Shown piece by piece: positions 49,335-59,955 of a stretch of DNA of 64,000 nt. Positions within the stretch are counted from its first letter, which is position 1. Every line of letters begins with the position of its first letter. Both the position numbers and the translations under genes were made by a program. Under the pieces are notes generated by a model. It was not told the origin of the DNA, did no database searches, and saw nothing but the letters and a program-made list of their open reading frames with translations. Source of the DNA: Campylorhamphus procurvoides (lineage: Eukaryota; Chordata; Aves; Passeriformes; Dendrocolaptidae); NCBI GenBank assembly GCA_013396655.1, contig WBMV01000298.1:2845430-2909429 (forward strand), given 5' to 3'.

Positions 49335-50038
49335 TGTCTCAGTTCAAAGGAGAACTGAGATATCTATGTTGGCCAATAAATAATCCCTCTCTTTTGAATT
49401 TAGAGAACAGAACTTTAATTAGGAAAAATATATGTAAAGGAAAAGATAACAGTTCTTAACCACAACACATATGTATATATACAATAACAGTCTGCAACAA
49501 ACCCCTCCACCCCCAAATGACAAGGCAAAACAGTCTAAAAGATCCTCTTGGCTACTTCCCCAAAAGGAAAAATGTGATTATATCCACGGACAGCAGGTGG
49601 CGCTGTCGCGCCCGCCCGGCTGGGCTCTCTGACCTGTTGGTGCAGATGATGGCTGTGGTCGAGTCAGGAGTGATGGTCGTAGTCTGATCAAGAATAGTGG
49701 TTTCCTCCTGTCGACGTCCTGCTGCTCCTCTGGGTCTGATGAGCTGCTCAAGGCCTTCTGAGCCCCGTTTATGTACCCTCAGGGAGCACCCAGTCCCTCC
49801 CCCAGGGCGGGGACTCACACAATGGGTGATTAGCTCTATGAGTCATGGGGTATGGTTAAGCTGTTGATGGCCCATTAGCACCCACACCCCCTCAGGCCGG
49901 GTGTGGAGGTGCTAACAGCTTCCTGGGCATAAACTGCAAATGGTCCATTGTTCTTGGGGAATGAATAGAGGGTGTAGAATACACAGCTTTAATCACCCCC
50001 ACATAGTGATAACTGGTCCCTCCTGCTGAACTAGGACA
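49335..50038 (-). mobile_element. Solo LTR of an endogenous retrovirus, antisense in HMGN3 intron 4
   Basis: On the minus strand the element starts TGTCCTAGTTC (at 50038) and ends CTGAGACA (at 49335), the TG...CA termini of a retroviral LTR. It is flanked on both sides by the identical 5-bp duplication CTAAG (49330-49334 and 50039-50043), so both borders are exact: 704 bases. Inside, on the minus strand, there is a TATA-like TACATAAA (49775-49768), a GC-rich stretch after it, and ATTAAA (49419-49414) as the poly(A) signal, the normal U3-R-U5 order. No internal retroviral genes are present, so this is a solo LTR left by recombination. A 5-bp duplication favours an ERV-L- or ERV1-like source over ERV-K; the family is not identified. 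An 88-codon frame inside it is incidental. Confidence 0.93.
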
Positions 50039-51709
50039 CTAAGGGGGATGTTAAGTAAGAGCAATTGCTTAGAAAAACAAACAAACCACATACTGGACAC
50101 TTGAGTCTAGCACTTCTCACACTTAAATTTTTCACGTCCTTTTATTGGCATCTCAGTTGGGCAAGTACCAGGATACAAAGTCTGTATGTGAAAGTAAAAC
50201 TCTGACTTTGAACACTTTGATTTATCAAATGAAATTATTGGTAAGGTCTGGCTGAATCCATCCTCCTCCACTCTTAGAAAGAATATTAATAAAGAAGGGA
50301 ATTGTGGTATCTTCTATAGCTTTATGTACATGTGGGATGATCTCAGTGTTACAGAGTCAGTCCAAGTTGCATGAAAGACATTTGAAACTCATTTCAAGTA
50401 ACTCAAAGCGTTTATGACATCACACTAAGTAACTTTTTAATACGATAATATCTTTTTTCCAAAGTCTAACTGGGTCGCATTTTAAGGAGTATATTAATCT
50501 TGGTGTCCTAAACAGAAAACAGCAAGTGTGTACTCTGAACCTGCTAGTAAACAACCAAAGATGATACAGATTTGAGATAATTTTTAGTGTTAAAATCTTG
50601 CATGTTGTGAATTTACTAAGTCAACTCCTTAGATTGCTCTTTTATAGGTGATCAGGATTAGGACTGTGCTTGTGGCACCAATAAGCTTCCAAATTAAGCA
50701 CCACAGTTGCCATGTAACATTGAAGCTGAGGGTTGGAAAAAGTAATTCAATCTGCTCTGGAATTAGAATTATTGGCATTCCCTCCTCACTGCCCCAGTCC
50801 TGTATGGGGATCAGTGGGGAAAGGTAGTTAATAAAGGGAGGCAGTCCTTAATATTCCTGCTCACAACTACTATTGCTATTTTGCGTGGAGAATTTAGAGC
50901 ACATGATTGCATGAAAAATCTCCAGTGTTCATCAGAAGTACTTTAAATACTAATGCAATACCATCTAAATTTTTATCCCATTGCACTTTCAATCTTAAAC
51001 TTATCTGTACCAATCTTTAGATTGCAAACATAAATAGGTATGTAGAGCAAGGATTTATGAAAAATAGTAGACTTCAGCATAAGAATTGAGACCAAATCCC
51101 CAAGTGAAACTGTAGCTGTTAGTGTTCCTTTCCGTAAGTTCTCTGCTTTGTGTTGCTGCAGATGGAATTTTATTGGTGTTTGCCTTCTTCGTGTGTTGAT
51201 TGGTTCTTTGGTTGACATGGAATGACCATCACAGATGTTATCAATGTAACAAAAGGACAACCAACAAAAAAAATCTTAATTTTTAAAATGTAATTTAGTA
51301 TTTCATGTTAATTGAAAGTGTAGTGCTGTTACACAAACAGCATGGTCTTTTTGCTTGGCTGAATAAGCTTTCAATATACTGTAATTGGATTTGTTCACAC
51401 AGTTATCTTATATACACCTCTGTATGATACAGCTCAATAATACCAGAATAGTCTGATGTGGTTTTGCATCCCTGTAAAAGTGAACAGTAACAGTAAAGAA
51501 ACAGACACAACCATTTTCTAGAAATGTTCAGTCTCTATATAACTTATGTGGATTGACATTTTCCAGGTAGCCAGGTAAGTTTTCTGTTTCAACTTAGCAC
51601 ATGCAGCTTGCCAAGATTTGCTGTTTAGTTCGTATAAAAGTCTTTTTGATAAAGATGTAGATTTCTGACTACTCATACAACATCTATGCCTGTGTTTTTA
51701 ATCTGTCAG
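50039..51709 (+). other. HMGN3: HMGN3 intron 4, part after the LTR
   Basis: Starts with the second CTAAG copy. AT-rich, with no element recognised. It ends in TTTTTAATCTGTCAG before exon 5. Confidence 0.75.
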
Positions 51710-51823
51710 AAGGAACCTGGAACAAAGGCCAGCAAAGGTGCTAAAGGGAAGAAGGATGAAAAGCAAGAAGCTGCAAAGGAAGGTACTACACCATCTGAAA
51801 ATGGTGAAAATAAAGCTGAAGAG
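51710..51823 (+). CDS. HMGN3: HMGN3 exon 5 (38 codons)
   Basis: Starts [20 protein letters not shown] and ends [10 protein letters not shown]: a lysine-rich stretch, then an acidic one, the start of the chromatin-regulatory C-terminal domain. The upstream intron ends CTGTCAG; the main donor is GAG|GTACTT at 51824. A second donor, GAAG|GTACTA, lies inside the exon at 51783. Use of that donor yields the short HMGN3b-type end (see the separate entry). Phase 0 at the main borders. Confidence 0.97.
51783..51788 (+). promoter_or_regulatory. HMGN3: Alternative splice donor in exon 5 (HMGN3b isoform)
   Basis: GTACTA after GAAG. Splicing from here to exon 6 (52343) shifts the frame: the short exon leaves one base, G, which joins GC of exon 6 to give Gly, then Ser-Glu-Asn and TGA at 52354-52356. 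The product would end KEGSEN and be about 76 residues. Human HMGN3b ends KEGTEN at 77 residues (from memory), formed in the same way, so the site is very likely real and conserved. Confidence 0.75.
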
Positions 51824-52342
51824 GTACTTTCCACACATACCTCCTGCTGATTGAATCAGTGTTTTTTAATTATTCAGCCTTTCAGACATTGCTAGCATGT
51901 TCATAATGTTTCTTTTTATTGCCCATAATGTTATTGCAGATTCGCATCTCTCGCTCAACTACTCTTAGTGTTTCAACATCCAGAGGTGCCCCACCCAGCA
52001 CACTGTCAGTAAAAGGGCAGATTGAAACAGTGAAAGTTAAGGGTGCGGTAGAGCATTCAGCATGTGTGCAGTGAATAGAAACAGGTGGTAGTGTGGTGCT
52101 TTTCAGTATGAACCATGGAAGCTGACAGGTAAGGCTTGTATTGCTTTTGAAAAGCTGGGACCAGTAAGTTAAGCAAAGTGTGTGACTGTGCCTGTTCTGG
52201 TTGCGTAAATGTCATACGGACATAGGTCTGAAACTGAGCTGTTGCAAGTAAGAAATGTCAAAGGAATAGGGATAGTTTGGGGACTTCGGTACATAATGGC
52301 AATTTGCTGTAGTAATTTAGTTTCTTTCTTTCTTCTCCGCAG
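51824..52342 (+). other. HMGN3: HMGN3 intron 5
   Basis: A 519-base GT-AG intron (GTACTT...TTCTCCGCAG) with a good pyrimidine tract (TTTCTTTCTTTCTTCTCC). No other feature. Confidence 0.9.
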
Positions 52343-52381
52343 GCTCAGAAAACTGAATCTGTAGGTGACAAGAGTGAATGA
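52343..52381 (+). CDS. HMGN3: HMGN3 exon 6, C-terminus and stop
   Basis: Encodes AQKTESVGDKSE and TGA (52379-52381). It completes the long HMGN3a form. In the shifted frame used by the short isoform it is read Ser-Glu-Asn-stop (stop at 52354-52356), so this exon supplies both C-termini. The last residues differ from human (about VDNEGE, from memory) but keep the acidic character. Confidence 0.95.
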   Translation, partial: AQKTESVGDKSE

Positions 52382-52807
52382 AATATCATGAAAATTTTGG
52401 GTTCATTTTATGTACCTCTTGGACAACTTTTAAAAGATATTTTTATCAAGTATTTTGTAAATGCTAATTTTTTTAGGACTATGATAGTTGACATATTAAA
52501 CTGTATATGAACATTTCCCCCTCTCATAACAGTGCTTTTAGAAATTCCCATTGTTGCCAAGTAATATAAATATCAACTTAATATTGCAAGGTATGTGTAA
52601 AATTGGATCAGCATTCCATACACTTGCTTTATGAAATTAAGTCTTGTGCATATGGTGATGTTTTTACTGTGCGTATTTGAATTTTTCATGCAGTTTTTCT
52701 AGAGCAATAATCAGTGGTGCTTTTGTACTTAGGGTTTATGTGATTTTAATGAAACATGGATAGATGTGGCCACCTGCTGACTATTTCGGGTTCTTTTAAT
52801 GGATTAA

Positions 52808-52813
52808 AATAAA
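52808..52813 (+). terminator. HMGN3: Proximal poly(A) signal AATAAA
   Basis: AATAAA in the context TTAAAATAAAAGG, about 430 bases after the stop. Downstream, TGTTTTCTCT at about 52848 is a modest U/GU-rich element. Confidence 0.5.
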
Positions 52814-53627
52814 AGGTCTCCTTGCCTGCAAAACTACAGCCTCCTAATGTTTTCTCTAAATCTGAGGAATGCCTTACTCCTATCTTTGACTGTTACAAGG
52901 AAGACTAAATGATTTAGTAACAGTTGTTTTGCATGCAGTCTGTTTGCTTCTTTCGCTTATGTCTGATGAAAAACCACCCACACAGGAGTAGCAAACTGGG
53001 ATTTTCAGTGGCCCGCAGCTTAAGGAACTTACAGATACATTCTTCATAGATACACTCATCAGGTACACTGTCACAGGGTGAGTAGAGTTGCCATACTCTG
53101 TCAGGATATTGCGTCTGTGATGAGCTGCCAATACAGAACGAATTGCTTGCTTGATATAGATGTGCAGTAATTTAAAAGTAGCTGTGTTTCTCCCCCACTC
53201 TCTTTTTATTAACTTGCATTGTACTCTGTGGAAACCCTTCTATCTGCAGCCTCAAATTTAAGATAAATAGTAATTACTGTTCTGCTTCATCTGAGGACAG
53301 TTGTTAATACATTGAAATTGCTGTTAAACAGCGCTATATATTTGGTACCTGGTAGAAATGGAACAATTAAAGTTATTTTTTGAGGTGATTGTGGTGATGT
53401 GGTAGATTAGGTAATGATTTTTAGTGTCCATGTTTCAACTCTGCAGCTTGTTCTAAGCGCCTTTTACGATTTTTCTCCTTCTCTTTTCTCCAGGGGCCCT
53501 GGTATTTCTATTGTTACTTCTGGGATGGGAGGGGTCAAAGAAAAGATGTTCCCTGTTCTTCAGTAGCATTGATTTGTATTGCTCAAGTAGCCATTATGTC
53601 TGAGGATACCTTCTGCTTGTTTAAATC

Positions 53628-53637
53628 AATAAATAAA
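53628..53637 (+). terminator. HMGN3: Distal poly(A) signal, two overlapping AATAAA
   Basis: AATAAATAAA gives two overlapping canonical hexamers (53628-53633, 53632-53637). TGTTGCCTGACC and GTGTTCTATTTATTCTTTGGG follow within 45 bases, a fair downstream element. Probable main end of the transcript. Confidence 0.6.
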
Positions 53638-53659
53638 TGACTGTTGCCTGACCTAGTGT

Positions 53660-56600
53660 TCTATTTATTCTTTGGGAAGAAATCTTCAGTTGCCTTTTTT
53701 AATTAAAACAGAAAAGGAGCCAAGCATATCTACACTTAAAAAGTGAAGCTTGATTACCAAAACCCTATATGTTGGCTAGAATAGGGATTAAAACCTGCAT
53801 TGAGATAAATGTCACTTAGGCATTTTTTTGATAGGCTTGCTGTGCCCACAGAAGAGGAGGTTGTTCTCTACAGCATAAACTTAGTTTGGGAAGAAAATGT
53901 AAAGGAGTTCTCTGCTTTTGGTGATCAAAGGCAGAGGGCTGTGACAAAAATTGTAGCTAAAGGGAAGTCCTTAATGTTACTCAGTGATATGTATTTGGTA
54001 GTCCTGCACAGTACTTCTGATTTGCTTTCTGATGGACCTTGTTAGGTTGAAAGTCTGTTAATTTAGAAACTACAGTCATGGGAAGTTGAACCATCTGAAC
54101 TTTTTCACAGTCATGGAGGTGCTATTTCTAAGCATTTGTCAATTTATGGGTTTTTTGTTGCTCTCTGATCATTTTGTTTGGATCACCAAGAGGTTAGTTG
54201 CCTAATCCTATCTAGGCAGCTGGAGTTCTTGAAGTGGGCATGAGCATCAGAAGACACAATTTTCTGGACAGGCTTATTTGAGGAGGGCTCCTTTTACTAA
54301 ATGCCTAAAAAGTGGGCAAATGTTGGTTCCTTAAACTAGTGACACAATATCCTGACCTAGTAATTTTGGCACAGAATTTTTCTGTTTGGAGATTCAGCTC
54401 AATGCCTGAATCCCATTAGATGCACTTAACAACAGACGATCCTTTTGGGTGAAGGGTAGTGAAACACAGTGTCTTGCTGATTTACTTAATATTTCTGGTT
54501 TCTAAAAAATGCTTTGTAAATGTGTTGCCTTCCTATATTTTTTATCTACATGTCAAGTTGTCAGAGAAATCTTCAAAGCACTGTATCACGCTCTAGAACA
54601 CATTTTTAAAATTAAAATGGTCACACATTCAGATGTACGTAGCAAGAGTGCTTGTGGGCAGCTGGTGATCCACAGGGCACCTTCAGGAAGTAAGTAAGTG
54701 TTTTAGTTTTGAAGTGGCACTTAAAAGTGTCAAGTGCTGCATCTTTGCCATAAAGAAGCTTGCCTTGTCAGTATTTGATGTCTGGCTGCTCCCCACTTGA
54801 ACATAAGGTTTGGAGGAATCCCTGTGATATTTGCCCTTTGTGGGATGTAACAGATGGGTAATTCGAGATACATTGAAAAAAATGGGAAGGATAGACCGTT
54901 TTTTTTTTTTAAGTGTAAAGAAGGCAGGTACATCAGAAACAAGACTTAATGAGTGATGAAAAAATGTTACTCTTGAGTAGTTAAAGGTTCCCCTTTCCTT
55001 AGCATTATATAATTTCTCTTGGTTGTCACTTTCTGCTACTTCCCTATCCTTGACTGACCTTGGGCTAATTGCATGTCAGCACAAGGTTACACTTCGTATT
55101 TTGTCTCTTCAAATGGCAAAGGCAGCTTTTTTTCTGAGTGCAGAACTGCAGATGAGATGCAAGCATTTAAGGGGAATGCTAATGCAAAATTAACCCTTGT
55201 GCTAAACAACAGTGAAAATTAAGTTGTTTTGGTACATTTTGCTCAACTCTTGAAAAATTGAGAGTTAGTTGGTCTGTTCATAACTGCAGAAAGAAAAAAA
55301 CAGGGAAAAGGACTAGCAAGAAAATCAAGATCCTTTGTTTGAATAAATAATGTGTAAGTTAAATTTCTAGTAGACTGGGAAAAGGTTTTTTTTGTTGTTT
55401 GGTTTTGGATTCTTTGTATACTCATGGGGTTTTTTTAATGTCGCTTTAAAAGGGAAAACCAAGACCACTGAAGTGGTTAAGGGAGTACATGGTTAAAAGC
55501 CAAAGCAGTCCTACAACCTAAGGTATAAGATTCCAAGCCTCAACAGTCACAATGTTGATTAAATTTCTACTGAAATGATATAAAATTTATATAACCCTAA
55601 GGAATTATGAACTGAGTAACAAGTGGCCATTGTGTATTCCATAAAGGTAAGGTGTCATCAGATGACAGAGAGGAAAATAATCTGAAATGGGAGTCTATGG
55701 ATCTTCTAAATTAATTGCTTTTGACCTGTCTGCCTTACTGGACCTGTACTTTCACTTGTATCATTGTATCTGGCATAGTGCTGGGCCACTGGCTGGTATC
55801 AGATTTAAAGCAACGCTTCAGCCCACTACATCTGTTCATGTTAAATAAGGGAGTAAACTTCTATGTATGAATCAAAGCACAAAAAAGATACAGGAGACTG
55901 TTAATAAACAAATGCAGTATAACAAGAACTCTGTCATCCTCTTGGCTTAGGGTTTATCTTTTATTTGTAGTAAAAAGTGAAGAATACTTTCATTGCTGGT
56001 TAAATTGCTGCATACATAATGGTCAGGAGATGCACTAGAATGTTCAGTGCCATTATTTTTAGTAAAGACAACATTTTTTCACTGCTGTTCTCTGTACTAA
56101 ACATAAGTTTTCCTTTATTTGGAGGCTGAATTTGCCATAAAACTATTTAGCTAGCTATAGCCAATTTGGCGGCAGCTGCCTTCTATAATGTCCAGTTCTG
56201 CATTTATAACAGATCAGAATGAAATAGATAATGGCTTTCCTATAGAAAATGGACAAGGTGAGAAGTAAACAGTTTTGATACATTATTCCCTTTGTGGTGA
56301 GCCATAGTATTAGCAACAAAGTAGTTTGTATGTAATAAGCAGAGGCTGCCAGGTGTTTGACTCATACAGCAAAATACTCTCATTAGCACCTTCAAAATGG
56401 CTGTAAATGAGTTCTGGTGAAAAATGGCTCAACTAACACTACATTTAAAATTTGTCTATTGATACTAATTACTTTCCCTCCAAAAATGAATGGTAAATCA
56501 AATTTGCATACCTGCTAAGATAAGGATAAAGCTAGTAATTTAAATTTATGCTGAAAAAATAAACTTGAGTTCGTAAGACCATTGTGCTTAATTTTAGTAC

Positions 56601-59130
56601 TGTATTTAGGTTACAGTAGTATAAGTGGTAGAAATTGTTTCATCACTGTTTTGATTCTCATTCAGAAATAAATTTCAGACTTGGAGCCTGTAAAAACTGA
56701 ATTTATACTGGACAATTTCAGGTACTAAGCTGTCTGATATGAATCTTCAAATAATGAGCAATTTAATGGAAAGCAATATAATTTAAGATGACAATGCGGT
56801 GACTGGAAAGAGTGATCTTGTCAAAATCCTCGGTCTATTTCTAAAATTACTGTAGTTCCTTGCAAAATAAAGGTTGTAGAACAAGAAATTTTGCCTCATC
56901 CCGAGAAGAAGCTGGAAGGCCATTCGAAGCTTTCTTTAGAAGAATAAATTTTTTTAAAAAGAAAAGGATCTGATTTCTAAAAGCCAAACCTAAACCCTCC
57001 TAGTTTTTGACATCATATATATGCGTATATCAGGTATATTCTGTAAGAAGTTGGAAGATGTGAATTCTTACCATGAAGGGGTTTATAGCCATTAGAGATG
57101 AAGCATGTGAGGTATGTATGTCAGTTGCATCTAGAATAATTGAGGAAAGGAGCAGTGGTACTGGAAAATTTTTGTGATTCTGTTCATAGTCATTTTATAG
57201 ATGACTGCGTGTTATTCCCAAGAGAGGGGAGTGTTGCTACTGCAGCAGCTGTGGGTTGTCCCAGAATGAGGTTGGAAGCAAGTTCCCTTGTGGCAGAGGC
57301 AGGAGTGATGTGTGAATACACTGCAGTGATTGCACAGCAGAGATACTCTGAAAGACAGTCTGGGGAGAGTGGGGGGACAGAGCTGAGCATGGCAGGAGGG
57401 GAAGTAGTCTGATCCTGTCATCTGGGTGGGTGTGGAGGAAGAGATCTTGCACAACACAGGAGAAACCTTTTTCTAGGAATAGGTGCAAGAGAGAAACAAA
57501 AATTCTTTGCATGTGTAAGCAAGCCTTGGATGCCACTGGATTTATTTTTTTACCTTCAGTTCCTTTATGAACAATCCAGTTACTGAAGGTACACTGTTTT
57601 TTTAGGGTTTTTTTGTTGTTGTTGTTCCCTCTGGGATACATTTCTGGTAAATCTTATAATTTTAGGGGTTTTTTTACTACTTCCTTGAGGGCATTTTTGC
57701 ATGAGTATCATTTGTGCCATGTGTATCACTGGTGCCAAATCTTCACCTGCAGGATAACTACTGCTTGTGCTAATGAACTTCGGGAGTCTTTCAGGAAGCA
57801 TTGCCTGCTTTACCCCCAAGGGAGCTAGGTAAGTGAAGGTTAAAATGTAAGGTGCATCTGAGGAGTCTGTCTGGCATCAAGAGGCTACTGAGAAGTCTGC
57901 TATCTACCTCAGTGGCAATAGATACCAGCCTTGGAGGTGAGATGGAAGATAGAGAGCCAGGGGAAGACTTTGTGAGCATAGCACCTCTGCTATTGCTTTG
58001 AGACTTGTTTATGGAGTGACCATGCACAAGATGAGGGTTGCTTGGCCTCAGTAGCTGGAGGGGGAGGTATGTGCCTTGAATTCACAAGGTGTGTGCAGTG
58101 GTAGTTCATGGAAAGAAACAGTGTGACTGCGGCAGATTATTCTGATACGGAGTAACACACAACGGGCACAATTCCAGGTGGTTGCATAAGGATAGATTTG
58201 GTTGTGACATTTTTGGCAGCTGGTTATCTTACATGACTATGATGACTCAGAAAGCTGGCAATAATTATTCAAAGATAGTAGATGTGCATAATTTTAATAG
58301 GAATTTGTTACAAGAAGTGGTTAGTACGCTTCTAGTCTGTTAGGACTATAGGAAGTTTATGAAACTGGTTTTAAATATTGAGTTGCAAGTGCCAATTACA
58401 AAAGAAGTTGAGTATAGTTGTGAAGGTGTCCCAAAACCCAGCCAAAAATGAAATTCTACTTCCAAGCAGATGTCACCCTCAGTGATGAAACTGAAGGGGG
58501 ATCACTGCCACACATGTTTTAAGCAACTGACATTAGGACGCTTGTCTTTGGCTCTGTTGAGCCACTGTCCCATTCACACTTGCATGATCAAATGACAATG
58601 CTGTGTCCTTTAAGTGAAAACAGTGATAATACTCTCCATCTTCCGTCATGCTTCAGTATTAGCATTGGATTCGACTTTTTATGGTGGGGTGGTGCTTTAG
58701 GTCTATAGATCTACTGCACATGAAGTAATATGTAGAAAGCAGCTAGCAGAACAAATATTGCATTCTTACAAAATTCAATGGCCAATTCAGTTCATCGCTA
58801 ATAACAATAGCCTTGTTTTGTATTGAGCATGGAAGATACTGGCTGTCCCCTTTATTCATGAAGCAATCAGACAATGCATTTGGTATCATATGTCTCTTAA
58901 CAACAGCACATCTGGCATGTTTAGCAGATTGATACCTTTTATGTTATTGTCGGACCATGAATAAAGGACTCAGTTATATATTACCTTTCTGAAAATGGGT
59001 GTTCCACTTTCCTCCCTGTAGTCATATTTTCTCTAAATAAGAAGACAATAGCAGGAAGCTTTATGCCCAAGTGCCATTTAAGGATTCTTTTTGGTGCTTT
59101 CCATGCACTAGTCTTCCTGTTCTCAGTAAG
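53660..59130. other. Intergenic downstream of HMGN3
   Basis: No gene recognised. By human synteny (from memory) the next gene this way would be PHIP; none of its exons were seen. The stretch includes GGG(G)-T6-7 tracts at 54148, 55426, 57605 and 57665, a TTG microsatellite at about 57613-57627, and a block at 56100-56600 rich in homeodomain-, GATA- and E2F-like words that may be a conserved non-coding element. Overlapping open frames on both strands at 57.14-57.64 kb have no recognisable domain. Confidence 0.5.
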
Positions 59131-59955
59131 ATCTGACAAAGTCTTTGACAAATTAGAGGACCGGGCAATCACCAACCATATGAAGTTTAATATAGACAAG
59201 GGCTAGATTCTGTACCTGGGATGGGGCAATCCTGGGTGTTCGTACAGTCTGTGGAATGAGATGCTGGAAAGCAGTGTCATGGAAAGGGACCTTGGGGTCC
59301 TGGTCAATGGCAAGTTGGATATGAGTCAGCAGTGCCCTGGCAGCCAGGAGGGCCAACCGTGTCCTGGGGGACATCAGGCAAAGCATCGCCAGCCAGTCGA
59401 GGGAGGGGATTGTCCCACTCTGCTCTGCACTGGGGCAGCCTCACCTTGAATATTGTGTGCGGTTTTAGTTAGTGCAATATAAGAAAAATATTAAGCTATT
59501 AGAGAGTGTCCAAAGGAAGTGGTGAGGCTATGAAGGTGGTGAAGGGCCTTGAGGGGAAGCCATACAAGGTGACACTGAGGTTCAGCCTCGCGGAGACTGA
59601 GGGGAAGAGACCTCATTGCAATCTACAACTTCCTCATGAAGGGAAGTGAAGGGGCATGTACTGATCTCTTCTCTTTGGTGAGAAACGACAGGACCCAAGG
59701 GGATGGCCTGAAGTTGTCTCAGGAGAAGTTTAGATTGGATATTAGAAAAAGGTTCTTCACTCAGAGGGTGGTTGGGCACTGGAACAATCTCCCCAGGATC
59801 ACAGCACCAAGCCTGACAGAGTTCAAGAAGCATTTGGACAGCTCTGTCAGGCACCTGATGTGATGCATGAGATGTCCTTTGTGGGGCCAGGAGTGGGACT
59901 TTGATCACTGTGGGTCCCTTTCAACTCAAGATAGTCTATGATTCCATGACATAAC
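59130..59955 (+). mobile_element. CR1 LINE, 5'-truncated, well preserved 3' half
   Basis: The + strand carries the end of CR1 ORF2 in several frames: FDKLEDRAITNHMKFNIDKG (about 59140-59202), EMLESSVMERDLGVLVNGKL (59258-59317) and, from 59636, KLSQEKFRLDIRKRFFTQRV with GHWNNLPRI and FKKHLDSSVRHL. The 3' UTR ends TCCCTTTCAACTCAAGATAGTCTATGATTCCATG at about 59914-59948. In-frame stops and frameshifts (for example a TAG after GACAAGGGC near 59200) make it inactive. It is one of the younger CR1 copies in the window. Confidence 0.94.

Larger units (their letters stand above)
44513..52381 (+). other. HMGN3: HMGN3, visible part of the gene (coding exons 2-6 and introns)
   Basis: HMGN3 is a small nuclear protein that binds the nucleosome core, competes with linker histone H1 and loosens chromatin. 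The five exons give 93 residues in one frame; with the expected five residues of exon 1 (MPKRK in family members) the protein would be 98 residues, against 99 in human as I recall. Assignment to HMGN3 rather than HMGN1, 2, 4 or 5 rests on exon 5 ([20 protein letters not shown]) and exon 6 (AQKTES), which follow the HMGN3 pattern. All junctions are phase 0, as in the family. Acceptors are AG throughout; donors are GT except after exon 2 (GC). The first exon is missing, so the locus is incomplete here. Confidence 0.96.
52382..53655 (+). other. HMGN3: HMGN3 3' untranslated region (inferred extent)
   Basis: AT-rich non-coding sequence after the stop. It contains two groups of poly(A) signals, at 52808 and 53628, giving possible 3' UTRs of about 0.45 and 1.27 kb. 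The second site has a stronger downstream GT/T-rich element (about 53655-53675). The extent is inferred from these signals alone. Confidence 0.6.

Noticed and set aside
49552..49818. 88-codon minus-strand open frame
   Set aside because: Lies wholly inside the solo LTR, spanning promoter and R/U5 sequence; no known LTR of this sort encodes a protein there.
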